Shown one piece after another: positions 44,418 through 52,822 of a stretch of DNA of 58,682 nucleotides (its first letter is position 1; every line of letters starts with the position of its first letter). The DNA comes from an uncultured Porphyromonadaceae bacterium (GTDB lineage Bacteria > Bacteroidota > Bacteroidia > Bacteroidales > Muribaculaceae). The notes beneath the pieces were generated by a model. The model searched no databases and was not told the origin of the DNA. It saw only the letters and a program-made list of their open reading frames with translations. A program made the position numbers and the translations under genes. The stretch is taken from positions 1-58,682 of the forward strand of contig CAOKFI010000013.1 in NCBI GenBank assembly GCA_948467675.1, given 5' to 3'.

Positions 44418-45320
44418 ATGACACAACATAAAATCAGAGCCGCAGTAGTCGGCTATGGCAATATAGGCCGCTATGTAGTCGAAGCGCTTCAGGAAGCCGA
44501 TGACTTCGAGATTGCCGGCATAGTCCGCCGAAGTGCAGCCAACCCTCCGGTCGAACTTGCAGGTTACAAAATAGCAACCGACATTGACGAACTCGGAAAA
44601 GTGGATGTGGCTATATTATGCACGCCTACCCGTGAAGTGGAAGTGCACGCCGCTCCATTGTTGGCCAAAGGCATCAACACTGTCGACAGCTACGATATCC
44701 ACACATCCATAACAGAACTTCGCCGTCACCTGAGCGAAGTGGCCAAAGCCAACGGAACTGTGGCCATTATATCGGCAGGATGGGATCCTGGAAGTGATTC
44801 GATCGTACGAGCCCTCATGCAGGCTGCCGCACCGAAAGGTCTGACATATACCAACTTCGGCCCTGGCATGAGCATGGGGCATTCCGTATGCGCACGTTCA
44901 AAAAAAGGGGTCAGAGATGCCCTTTCGATGACAATACCTAAAGGAACAGGCTTGCATCGCCGTATGGTATATGTCGAACTCGAACCGGGAACATCTCTCG
45001 ATGAGGTGTCGGCAGCAATCAAATCCGATCCGTATTTCTCACACGATGAGACACACGTGATAGAAGTTGCATCTGTCGATGCAGTACGGGATATGGGACA
45101 TGGCGTCAACATGACACGCAAAGGCACATCCGGCCGAACACCCAATCAGCGGTTCGAATTCAATATGACGATCAACAATCCTGCTCTGACAGCACAGATT
45201 CTTGTAGGAACCGCACGAGCATCCATGCGTCAGGCGCCGGGAGCATATACTATGATCGAGATACCTGTGATCGATCTTCTTCCAGGCGACCGCGAAGAAC
45301 TGGTAGCGGCATTGGTATAA
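44418..45320 (+). CDS. ddh: meso-Diaminopimelate D-dehydrogenase
   Basis: An NADPH-dependent enzyme that makes meso-diaminopimelate in one step from tetrahydrodipicolinate, for peptidoglycan and lysine. The 300 residues start with a Rossmann motif (VVGYGNIGRYVVEAL) and carry family blocks such as TVDSYDIHTSI, ISAGWDPGSDSIVRAL, GPGMSMGHSVCA and a C-terminal LLPGD. Length fits. It lies between ackA and surE in one run, without obvious metabolic link to them. Confidence 0.92.
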   Translation: MTQHKIRAAVVGYGNIGRYVVEALQEADDFEIAGIVRRSAANPPVELAGYKIATDIDELGKVDVAILCTPTREVEVHAAPLLAKGINTVDSYDIHTSITELRRHLSEVAKANGTVAIISAGWDPGSDSIVRALMQAAAPKGLTYTNFGPGMSMGHSVCARSKKGVRDALSMTIPKGTGLHRRMVYVELEPGTSLDEVSAAIKSDPYFSHDETHVIEVASVDAVRDMGHGVNMTRKGTSGRTPNQRFEFNMTINNPALTAQILVGTARASMRQAPGAYTMIEIPVIDLLPGDREELVAALV

Positions 45321-45332
45321 AGCATTCTTAGC

Positions 45333-46118
45333 ATGACAAACGACAAAAAACTCGTAATGATAAGCAATGATGATGGTGTAGGCGCATCAGGCCTGCACCA
45401 TCTCATTGATTGTACAAGGGACTTACTGCCCGACGCCGACATTATCGCAGTTGCTCCTGAAGGACACAATTCCGGTATGTCGAGCGCCATATCCGTCAAC
45501 AGCCCTCTGCGCATAACCCGACGGCCGGACTATAACGGCGCAAGTATATATGCAGTAAGCGGCACTCCGGTCGATTGTGTAAAACTCGGCATACATGCCG
45601 TGATGCCACGCAAACCGGATATCATGCTTTCTGGTATAAACCATGGCTCCAATGCCGGCAACTCGCTCATATACTCAGGGACAATGGGTGCCGCCATGGA
45701 AGCGTGTATGATTGGGATCCCTGCCATAGGATATTCTCTACTGGATCATGCCCATGACGCAGACTTCACCCAGACAACCCCGTTCATAGCCAAAATAACG
45801 CGATATGTATTGAATCATGGATTGCCTACGGGTATATGCCTGAATGTAAATTTCCCCGCCGGCTGCACCCCGAAAGGTATAAAAGTGACCCACGGAGCTG
45901 CCGGACGCTGGACTGAGGAATACGAAAAATACACCGATCCTCATGGCCGCGCATTCTATTGGCTTACCGGAAATTATGTAAAAGAGAATCCGGACGACGC
46001 CGGAAGCGACATGTACTGGCTCGACCGCGGATGGGCCAGTGTGTCTCCTGTACATCCCGACCAGTCCGCCAACAGCGAGATTCCGGCACTGGCCGCATTT
46101 CTTGATGGCGGTCTCTAA
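45333..46118 (+). CDS. surE: 5'/3'-nucleotidase SurE
   Basis: A metal-dependent phosphatase acting on nucleoside monophosphates. The 261 residues contain ISNDDGVGASGL with the metal-binding Asp pair near residue 10, APEGHNSGMSSAIS, VSGTPVDCVKL, and SGINHGSNAGNSLIYSGTMG. Length is normal. It lies 12 bp after ddh and its stop overlaps the convergent BtuB-like gene by 4 bp. Confidence 0.95.
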   Translation: MTNDKKLVMISNDDGVGASGLHHLIDCTRDLLPDADIIAVAPEGHNSGMSSAISVNSPLRITRRPDYNGASIYAVSGTPVDCVKLGIHAVMPRKPDIMLSGINHGSNAGNSLIYSGTMGAAMEACMIGIPAIGYSLLDHAHDADFTQTTPFIAKITRYVLNHGLPTGICLNVNFPAGCTPKGIKVTHGAAGRWTEEYEKYTDPHGRAFYWLTGNYVKENPDDAGSDMYWLDRGWASVSPVHPDQSANSEIPALAAFLDGGL

Positions 46119-48145
46119 AATTTCGGAGTAACCGAAACCAGCAACTGAATGTTGATACCCGGCATCGGTCGTGACAGTACCGACAGATATTCTTCATCGA
46201 ACAGATTTCGGATGGTTCCTTTCAGGCTCAGATCTGCAAAAGGCCATCCGAAACTTCTTTCTATAGCAATATTGTTCATGAAATAAGGCACCAGTGAGCC
46301 AGACACAGCCACATCATTGCTCGACATAGTATAACGTCGGGAATAGTGAAGCCATTTATACTCCAGAGCCCAGCGACGCCATGTTATACGTCCTGTTACA
46401 CTGGCTGAATGACGAGGGACATACGGCAATTGCTTTCCTATCGACACATCGGCCGCACTCATATGTCTGCCGGCATTTACTGACGGTGTCCATGAATACG
46501 ATCCTTGCATATATAATTTTATATCAGACGATACAGCCCATTGGCCATTTGCCTTGAATTCGATTCCGTATGCATGCACACGCTTCACATTCTGTGGCGA
46601 GTAAAAGCCTTTCGTAGTCGGCAGCCATTGTATCCAGTCATCGATATATGAATCGAACCATGACATATCTGCACTAAAAGCCCAGACGCCGTCCCTATGC
46701 CACGCTCCGTACAGACCGATATCATAAGTCATGCCACGCTCATGGTTCAGAGATGGATTGCCACCAGGCATGAAATACATATCGTTCAGCGATGGAGCCC
46801 TATAGTTTCTAGACACAGAGGCCTTGGCTGTCAAGGCTCCCCAACGACAGATCCTGGCATCGGCAAACAATGCCGGAATCACTGGAGACCAGTCATATCC
46901 GGCAAGTTCCTCCCGACACACCACCGACAGACCGATACGATCCGTGGGCTGCCATTTGACGGATACAGCTCCAGACAGTTCCATACGTCCGCAATCATAA
47001 CCTATTACCGCTGCCGCTCCACTTCCCATCGCTATACTGCGGTCCATGCTCCTCACCAGCTGCTGATGGCCGGTAAGAGTCGCAGTCACAAACCAGCGTC
47101 TCGCCGGGATCCAGTCAGCCGATACCTCGCCGAACAGCGTCTGCACTCTGGATCGAGATCGAGTCATCGACACCATCTGTCCTTCTGCAACCTCACGCCG
47201 GTAGTCATAGGCCGTCCATGAGTTCATATATCCGGCTTTCAGCGATGTCTTCCATCCCGACCTTACATGATCCCACGACATCACACTCCGAAATACCCTG
47301 TCACGCTGTCGGTTCTCGAAACCCATCTCGCCTCCGTATTCAACGGTAAGCAAAGGCAGTTCACGATTATCTGAATTATACCAAGCAGAAAGACCTATCC
47401 TGTCACCACGCCGGCTGTCATAATATAGTTCCTGCATCACATGCAGATCCTTGAACGCTCCTGAGCGGTTACGTTCTTCAGGATAATATTGTCCTATTAT
47501 ATTATGGTCATCGTCATATATATTCTCCTTTCTGTCATGATTGCGGTATTTGAAATCATTGTCAGACGATGAATACAAAACACGGGTAGATACAGCCCAA
47601 TGATCATTTCCGTACGTAACACGCGCAAACTCATCGAACGTATTGAACGATCCTATGCCCTGTATATACTGTGCCGCAATACCGTCATGAGCAAACGGAG
47701 CGGTTGACAGCGAAATCAGGCCGCCAAGGCCGCCTCCGGCAGATTGTACAGATGATGTCCCGTGCAGAAGCGACGCATTGTCTACGAAGTATGCGGGAAT
47801 AGTCGAGAAATCAGTCATGCCAAGCATAGGACTGTTTATTCTCATCCCGTTCCATGTCACCTGTGTATGGCTTGGCGATGTGCCACGAAAAGCAACGGTT
47901 GACAGCGAGGCCCGCCCGTGTTCCTTTACATATACAGATGAGTTATATGCCAGAACATCGGCCATAGACATGGCCACATTGTCACGCAAAGACAACGAAT
48001 CGAACACCGTACGGTTCACTCCGATATCTTTCATTGGACGGCGTCCGGTATAATCCACATTACGCAATATGACTCCCGGATCGGCAGCTACGGCAGCCAA
48101 TGAGCATATCGTCATCAACACATAGATAAACAGTCTCATCGTCAT
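46115..48145 (-). CDS. TonB-dependent outer membrane receptor, BtuB-like
   Basis: A TonB-linked receptor of about 676 residues. After a signal peptide there is a plug domain (AMSMADVLAYNSSVYVKEHG, RGTSPSHTQVTWNGMRINSP, GGGLGGLISL) and a 22-strand barrel ending in VTPKF. No carboxypeptidase-like N-terminal domain is present, unlike SusC, which fits cofactor or metal receptors. The ATG at 48145 overlaps the TGA of the propeller gene as ATGA; ATG 48139 and TTG 48151 are alternatives. Its partner, a YncE-like surface propeller, is the arrangement of BtuB-BtuG in Bacteroides vitamin B12 uptake, so corrinoid is the likely ligand. Confidence 0.85.
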   Translation of the reverse strand: MTMRLFIYVLMTICSLAAVAADPGVILRNVDYTGRRPMKDIGVNRTVFDSLSLRDNVAMSMADVLAYNSSVYVKEHGRASLSTVAFRGTSPSHTQVTWNGMRINSPMLGMTDFSTIPAYFVDNASLLHGTSSVQSAGGGLGGLISLSTAPFAHDGIAAQYIQGIGSFNTFDEFARVTYGNDHWAVSTRVLYSSSDNDFKYRNHDRKENIYDDDHNIIGQYYPEERNRSGAFKDLHVMQELYYDSRRGDRIGLSAWYNSDNRELPLLTVEYGGEMGFENRQRDRVFRSVMSWDHVRSGWKTSLKAGYMNSWTAYDYRREVAEGQMVSMTRSRSRVQTLFGEVSADWIPARRWFVTATLTGHQQLVRSMDRSIAMGSGAAAVIGYDCGRMELSGAVSVKWQPTDRIGLSVVCREELAGYDWSPVIPALFADARICRWGALTAKASVSRNYRAPSLNDMYFMPGGNPSLNHERGMTYDIGLYGAWHRDGVWAFSADMSWFDSYIDDWIQWLPTTKGFYSPQNVKRVHAYGIEFKANGQWAVSSDIKLYMQGSYSWTPSVNAGRHMSAADVSIGKQLPYVPRHSASVTGRITWRRWALEYKWLHYSRRYTMSSNDVAVSGSLVPYFMNNIAIERSFGWPFADLSLKGTIRNLFDEEYLSVLSRPMPGINIQLLVSVTPKF

Positions 48146-49200
48146 TTCCAACAGAATGCCGTAGGGTTGACACCTACAGTGAACGAACCTGTCAGGTCAC
48201 CTTCAGCAGTGTACCGGTATATCACACCCGGCTGCTGATAGTCGATAGCATCGGCAACGTATATATCTCCATCGTATGGGCTGACCGTAAGCCCGAAATA
48301 CTTAGTATCACGGGTTGGGATCACAGGAGCATCGGGCAATCTGTCGGAATCGATCGGCATCCGCCATATTCCACCGTCAATCCAATACAGCATATTACCG
48401 TTTTCAGCCATACACAAACCGGAAACATCGTTGCCGATCTCCATTCTGAACATACGCTCCACTCGAAATTCTTCAGTATCTATCCTATACAATGCAGGAG
48501 CTTCATATCCGGCAGGCGAGCCTGGATAACCGCCGTCGGTAAGCACCCATAATTTTCCTCTGGCATCTACAGCGATCTCACGGGGCTGACACCCTACAGT
48601 CAGAACGCCGTCTACCCTATCACTCGCAGTATCGATACGCATTATACGGTTCTGATAACTCCAGCAACACACATAGACTTTTTCGCCACACTGCACCATT
48701 TGTTCGGTAGATCCACTCTCTACAGACATATCAGGACATACTATATGCCCTATGACAGAATAACTCTCCGGATCTATTATCGCTATACGGTTATCCCATA
48801 ATTGGCTGACGTATGCCTTACGGTCATTGACAAAATGGATATATCGTGGCGAAGACAGGCCGGTGACGCGTCCACGCTCCCTCACCGTAGTCGCATCTAC
48901 TGCAAATATTACGTGCGATGAGTTGACGACGATCCAACCCACTCCGTCGCGAATGGTCATAGACTGTCCTACATCGCCAAGTTTCATTCCATTGGCGTGA
49001 TAAAACAACTCATTGCCACAATGTCCGGATTCAGGATCATAATAACTAAGGGTGGCGTTACCGTACTGGAAATTTCCCTCACATACGATAAAAACGCCAT
49101 TCCCCGACGCAGCCACGTCGGTCACAGCACCATCCTCCCACTTCATACAGGATGAGAGAGTCACAAGAGTCATCAATGCCACCGGCAGGAGCCGCATCAT
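48142..49200 (-). CDS. YncE-like beta-propeller lipoprotein, BtuG-like
   Basis: A 352-residue lipoprotein (signal ending at Cys18, LVTLSSC) with a seven-bladed-type propeller: repeats such as NGVFIVCEGNFQYGNATLSYYD, SPRYIHFVNDRKAYVSQL, REIAVDARGKLWVLTDGG. It matches the DUF5074/YncE group whose Bacteroides member BtuG binds corrinoids tightly on the cell surface. I chose ATG 49200 because the signal peptide starts there; the open frame runs further upstream with no signal-like residues. It lies 16 bp after the nitroreductase gene and overlaps the receptor start by 4 bp. Confidence 0.82.
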   Translation of the reverse strand: MMRLLPVALMTLVTLSSCMKWEDGAVTDVAASGNGVFIVCEGNFQYGNATLSYYDPESGHCGNELFYHANGMKLGDVGQSMTIRDGVGWIVVNSSHVIFAVDATTVRERGRVTGLSSPRYIHFVNDRKAYVSQLWDNRIAIIDPESYSVIGHIVCPDMSVESGSTEQMVQCGEKVYVCCWSYQNRIMRIDTASDRVDGVLTVGCQPREIAVDARGKLWVLTDGGYPGSPAGYEAPALYRIDTEEFRVERMFRMEIGNDVSGLCMAENGNMLYWIDGGIWRMPIDSDRLPDAPVIPTRDTKYFGLTVSPYDGDIYVADAIDYQQPGVIYRYTAEGDLTGSFTVGVNPTAFCWK

Positions 49201-49216
49201 AATATAATATTGGCCT

Positions 49217-49972
49217 TTACGACCTGGACATATACCCTTGTGCTGCCAGAAATTCCAGAAACACAGCCGAGAAATGCTCATTAGCTTCACGTGGATAGCG
49301 GACATCAGTAAACACCTGTGCCAATGTCTGTTTCCCATTATTTTCAACAAAACGGCGATTCTCATCCAATGCCTCTTTATAAGTATAAAACGCATGGATA
49401 GCCTCTGCATCGTACTCTTTATACCGTTCGGTATGCATTATCGCCTCTACAGGCAGACGATCACTCACCTGCGTCTCTCCTTCCGGATATCCCAACGTGA
49501 CGGTTATGACCGGTACGACAAGTTCCGGCAACGCGAGAGCTTCGGCTATCTTGGGTGCATTCCATGTAGTCGTACCCAGATAACAACACCCGAATCCTCG
49601 CATTTCCGCTATCGTACAGAACTGCTGAGCCACGATCACAGTATCAAGCATTGCTGAGACAAACGACTGGAAGTTATTATATCCCGGATCGGCATTGCTT
49701 GCCTCACACCATTTCACAAAGCGGTTGAAATCAGCACAGAACGTCAACACGACATTGGCGCCGGCCAGACACGGCTGATTGAAATGCGCCGGAGCAAGAG
49801 CCTTCTTTCCCTCATCCGAGCGCGTGACAATCACACTATACAACTGCATGTTGCCGGTAGTCGGAGCATGCGATGCCGCCTCTATCATTTCGGACAATTC
49901 ATCATCAGATATTTCTCTGGAATTATATTGCCGCACAGTGCGACGCGTAGTAAAATAGGATTCTGAAGCCAT
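49217..49972 (-). CDS. Nitroreductase family flavoprotein
   Basis: A 251-residue FMN-dependent oxidoreductase of the nitroreductase fold. It begins with FTTRRTVRQYNSREIS (flavin-phosphate-binding Arg/Ser region) and contains APTTGNMQLYSVIVT, GCCYLGTTTWNAPKIA and VTLGYPEGE, as in NfsA/NfrA-like enzymes. The start is ATG 49972; an in-frame TTG at 49981 is less likely. It heads the operon with the BtuG-like and BtuB-like genes. BluB, a B12 lower-ligand synthase, shares this fold, but the conserved BluB motifs are not evident, so a role in B12 is only suggested by location. Confidence 0.88.
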   Translation of the reverse strand: MASESYFTTRRTVRQYNSREISDDELSEMIEAASHAPTTGNMQLYSVIVTRSDEGKKALAPAHFNQPCLAGANVVLTFCADFNRFVKWCEASNADPGYNNFQSFVSAMLDTVIVAQQFCTIAEMRGFGCCYLGTTTWNAPKIAEALALPELVVPVITVTLGYPEGETQVSDRLPVEAIMHTERYKEYDAEAIHAFYTYKEALDENRRFVENNGKQTLAQVFTDVRYPREANEHFSAVFLEFLAAQGYMSRS

Positions 49973-50007
49973 TAATGACAATCTTTTGTATTACAATTTA
50001 CGAGGGT

Positions 50008-50015
50008 CAAAAATA
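50008..50015 (-). promoter_or_regulatory. Promoter -7 box of nitroreductase-btuG-btuB operon
   Basis: The minus strand reads TATTTTTG, with a leader of about 30 nt. No good -33 box was found. Confidence 0.4.
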
Positions 50016-50083
50016 CGCATTATTTTCAAGATAACTTATCAACATTGTCCGTTTTCATCGCACCGTTATTTGTACAGACGAGA

Positions 50084-50091
50084 TATTTTTG
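50084..50091 (+). promoter_or_regulatory. Promoter -7 box of nrdJ
   Basis: TATTTTTG, an exact consensus match, giving a leader of about 42 nt before the nrdJ ATG. This leader is too short for a cobalamin riboswitch. Confidence 0.45.
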
Positions 50092-50138
50092 CAAAATTTG
50101 CGTCACTGAAACATCATCATTGAATCACAATCCCAACA

Positions 50139-52673
50139 ATGGAAAACAGCCCTAAAGACACATATTCTTACGATGAGGCCCATGACGCATCACTAAAATA
50201 CTTCAACGGCGACGATCTTGCCGCAAGAGTATGGGCCAGCAAATACGCGCTGAAAGACAGCTTCGGCAATATCTACGAGAAGAATCCTGACGATATGCAT
50301 CACCGCATAGCGGCAGAACTTGCCCGTATAGAGGCCAAGTATCCGAATCCGATGAGCCACGAGGAAATATTCGGACTACTCCGTGATTTCCGCTACATCG
50401 TGCCACAAGGAAGTCCCATGACTGGAATCGGCAATAATTTCCAGGTCGGATCACTCAGCAACTGCTTCGTGATCGGCCTTGACGGACACCCTGACAGTTA
50501 CGGAGGGATAATGAAAGTCGATGAAGAACAGGTACAACTTATGAAACGCCGTGGCGGTGTCGGACATGATCTGTCGCATCTGCGTCCCAAAGGAACTGCA
50601 GTCAAGAACTCGGCTCTTACATCGACCGGACTTGTACCGTTTATGGAACGTTACTCCAACTCCACCCGGGAAGTGGCGCAAGACGGCCGGCGCGGAGCTC
50701 TGATGATGACAGTGAGCATAAAACATCCGGATTCAGAAGCCTTCATCGATGCCAAGATGACTCAAGGGAAAGTCACCGGAGCGAATGTATCAGTACGGAT
50801 CGACGATGAGTTTATGGAGGCGGCAATAAACGGCAAACCTTACACGCAGCAGTTTCCTGTAAAAGGAGAACCGTCCGTGACACAGGAAATCGACGCTTCA
50901 GCGCTTTGGAAAAAGATCATACACAACGCATGGAACTCAGCAGAACCGGGAGTGCTTTTCTGGGATACCATTACGCGCGAATCGCTTCCTGACTGCTATG
51001 CCGATCTTGGCTTCGAAACCATCTCTACAAATCCATGCGGTGAAATACCGCTTTGCCCGTACGACAGTTGCCGCCTGTTGGCCATGAACCTATACAGCTA
51101 CGTACAGAATCCTTTTACCACTGAAGCATCGTTCGATTTCGACCTGTTCCGGGAACATGTCGGAAAAGCACAACGGATCATGGATGATATCATCGATCTC
51201 GAAATGGAAAAAATAGACACCATTATCGAAAAGATAGCTTCCGATCCCGAAACCGACGAAGTAAAAGATACCGAACTCAACCTGTGGAAGAAAATCCGGA
51301 CGAAAACACTGAAAGGACGCCGTACGGGAGTCGGGACCACAGCTGAAGGTGACATGATAGCGGCACTCGGTCTGAAATATGGAACTCCTGAGGCCACGGA
51401 TTTCAGTGAACGAGTACACAAGGCACTGGCTCTTGCGGCTTATTCATCGTCTGTAGACATGGCTACCGAACGTGGCGCATTTGAAATATTCGATTTCAGC
51501 CGCGAAATACATAATCCGTTCATTGCCCGCCTGCAAGAAGCCGATCCGGAACTTATCGAGCGTATGAAACAGAACGGACGGCGAAATATAGCATGTCTGA
51601 CCATAGCGCCTACCGGCACCACAAGTCTGATGACACGCACCACATCTGGCATAGAGCCTGTATTCATGCCGGTCTATAAACGCCGGCGCAAGGTAAATCC
51701 CAACGACACCAATGTCCGTGTCGATTATGTCGACGATACAGGTGACGCTTTCGAGGAATACATAGTATATCATCCAAAATTCATTACATGGATGGAAACG
51801 CAGGGTATCGAAGTACGAAACGATTACACCCAGGAAGATATAGATGCCCTCGTAGCCCGCTCTCCATACGCTGGCGCAACAGCCAACGAGATCGACTGGC
51901 TTGAGAAAGTACGTATGCAGGGACGTGTCCAGAAATGGGTCGACCATTCCATATCAGTGACCATCAATCTGCCGGCCGATGTCTCGGAAGATACTGTCGG
52001 GCAACTATACTATGAGGCGTGGAAATCAGGATGCAAAGGATGTACGGTATACCGCGATGGCTCCCGGTCGGGAGTGCTCGTTGCTGCCGAAAAGAAAACC
52101 TCGGCAACTCCGGCTCCGCGTCCGGAAAGCATCAAACGTCCTATCGAGCTTGAGGCAGATGTAGTACGTTTCCAGAACAACAAGGAAAAATGGATCGCGT
52201 TCGTCGGCCTTAAAGACGGACGCCCATACGAGATATTCACAGGTCTTGCCGATGACGAAGACGGAATATTCTGTCCCAAGTCGGTATCCAGAGGAAAGAT
52301 CATCAAAGCAATCGATGAAAACGGAACAAAACGTTATGACTTCCAGTTCATCAATAAGCGTGGATACAAGACTACAATCGAAGGTCTCAGCGACAAATTC
52401 AACCCCGAATACTGGAACTACGCCAAACTGATATCCGGAGTCCTGCGTTATGGCATGCCTATTGATCAGGTCCTAAAACTGGTATCAGGTCTGGAACTCG
52501 ACAGCCAGTCTATAAATACATGGAAAATGGGCGTCGAGCGCGCGCTCAAAAAATATATTCCGAGTGGTACCGCGGCAAGCGGTCAGAAGTGTCCGAACTG
52601 TGGACACGAAACTCTCATATATCAGGAAGGATGTCTTATCTGCACATCATGCGGCACATCCAAATGCGGATAA
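50139..52673 (+). CDS. nrdJ: Adenosylcobalamin-dependent ribonucleotide reductase (class II)
   Basis: It reduces ribonucleotides to deoxyribonucleotides using a B12-derived radical, without oxygen. The 844 residues contain the active-site triad N298-C300-E302 in NPCGEIPL, a first redox Cys at 109 (GSLSNCFVIG), PTGTTSLM, and a C-terminal TSCPD-like domain with two zinc-ribbon-like CxxC pairs (CPNCGHETL and CTSCGTSKCG) that hold the re-reduction cysteines. Length is normal. It diverges from the putative B12 import genes with a 166-bp gap; a strong terminator follows. It would let the cell make DNA in the absence of oxygen, provided cobalamin is available. Confidence 0.96.
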   Translation: MENSPKDTYSYDEAHDASLKYFNGDDLAARVWASKYALKDSFGNIYEKNPDDMHHRIAAELARIEAKYPNPMSHEEIFGLLRDFRYIVPQGSPMTGIGNNFQVGSLSNCFVIGLDGHPDSYGGIMKVDEEQVQLMKRRGGVGHDLSHLRPKGTAVKNSALTSTGLVPFMERYSNSTREVAQDGRRGALMMTVSIKHPDSEAFIDAKMTQGKVTGANVSVRIDDEFMEAAINGKPYTQQFPVKGEPSVTQEIDASALWKKIIHNAWNSAEPGVLFWDTITRESLPDCYADLGFETISTNPCGEIPLCPYDSCRLLAMNLYSYVQNPFTTEASFDFDLFREHVGKAQRIMDDIIDLEMEKIDTIIEKIASDPETDEVKDTELNLWKKIRTKTLKGRRTGVGTTAEGDMIAALGLKYGTPEATDFSERVHKALALAAYSSSVDMATERGAFEIFDFSREIHNPFIARLQEADPELIERMKQNGRRNIACLTIAPTGTTSLMTRTTSGIEPVFMPVYKRRRKVNPNDTNVRVDYVDDTGDAFEEYIVYHPKFITWMETQGIEVRNDYTQEDIDALVARSPYAGATANEIDWLEKVRMQGRVQKWVDHSISVTINLPADVSEDTVGQLYYEAWKSGCKGCTVYRDGSRSGVLVAAEKKTSATPAPRPESIKRPIELEADVVRFQNNKEKWIAFVGLKDGRPYEIFTGLADDEDGIFCPKSVSRGKIIKAIDENGTKRYDFQFINKRGYKTTIEGLSDKFNPEYWNYAKLISGVLRYGMPIDQVLKLVSGLELDSQSINTWKMGVERALKKYIPSGTAASGQKCPNCGHETLIYQEGCLICTSCGTSKCG

Positions 52674-52699
52674 CTTTAGCCTGATAACAGCTTACCAAG

Positions 52700-52734
52700 G
52701 CCGGATTAAGGATTTTTTTCTTAATCCGGCTTTT
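52700..52734 (+). terminator. Intrinsic terminator of nrdJ
   Basis: A perfect 11-bp stem (52700-52710 with 52720-52730), 9-nt T-rich loop, then TTTT. It begins 27 nt after the nrdJ stop. Confidence 0.85.
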
Positions 52735-52822
52735 GATTTATGAAATTATAAGTACATTTATGCAGTTTTTTGTTCAAAGTAAGTGTAGAGAGAATTTAAA
52801 TCAAAATGCCAAAGTATACAAT

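Noticed and set aside
49201-49410. Longer start for the BtuG-like gene
   Set aside because: The added 70 residues overlap the nitroreductase gene and would bury the lipoprotein signal.
49217-49972. BluB (dimethylbenzimidazole synthase) as the identity of the nitroreductase
   Set aside because: Fold and context fit, but the protein looks like NfsA/NfrA-type enzymes and no BluB-specific motif was recognised.
49982-50138. Cobalamin riboswitch before nrdJ or the B12-type operon
   Set aside because: The gap is too short and a full B12 box is missing.
52733-52822. Earlier start for the 4-alpha-glucanotransferase
   Set aside because: The added residues lie in or next to the nrdJ terminator and do not extend the CBM20 fold.
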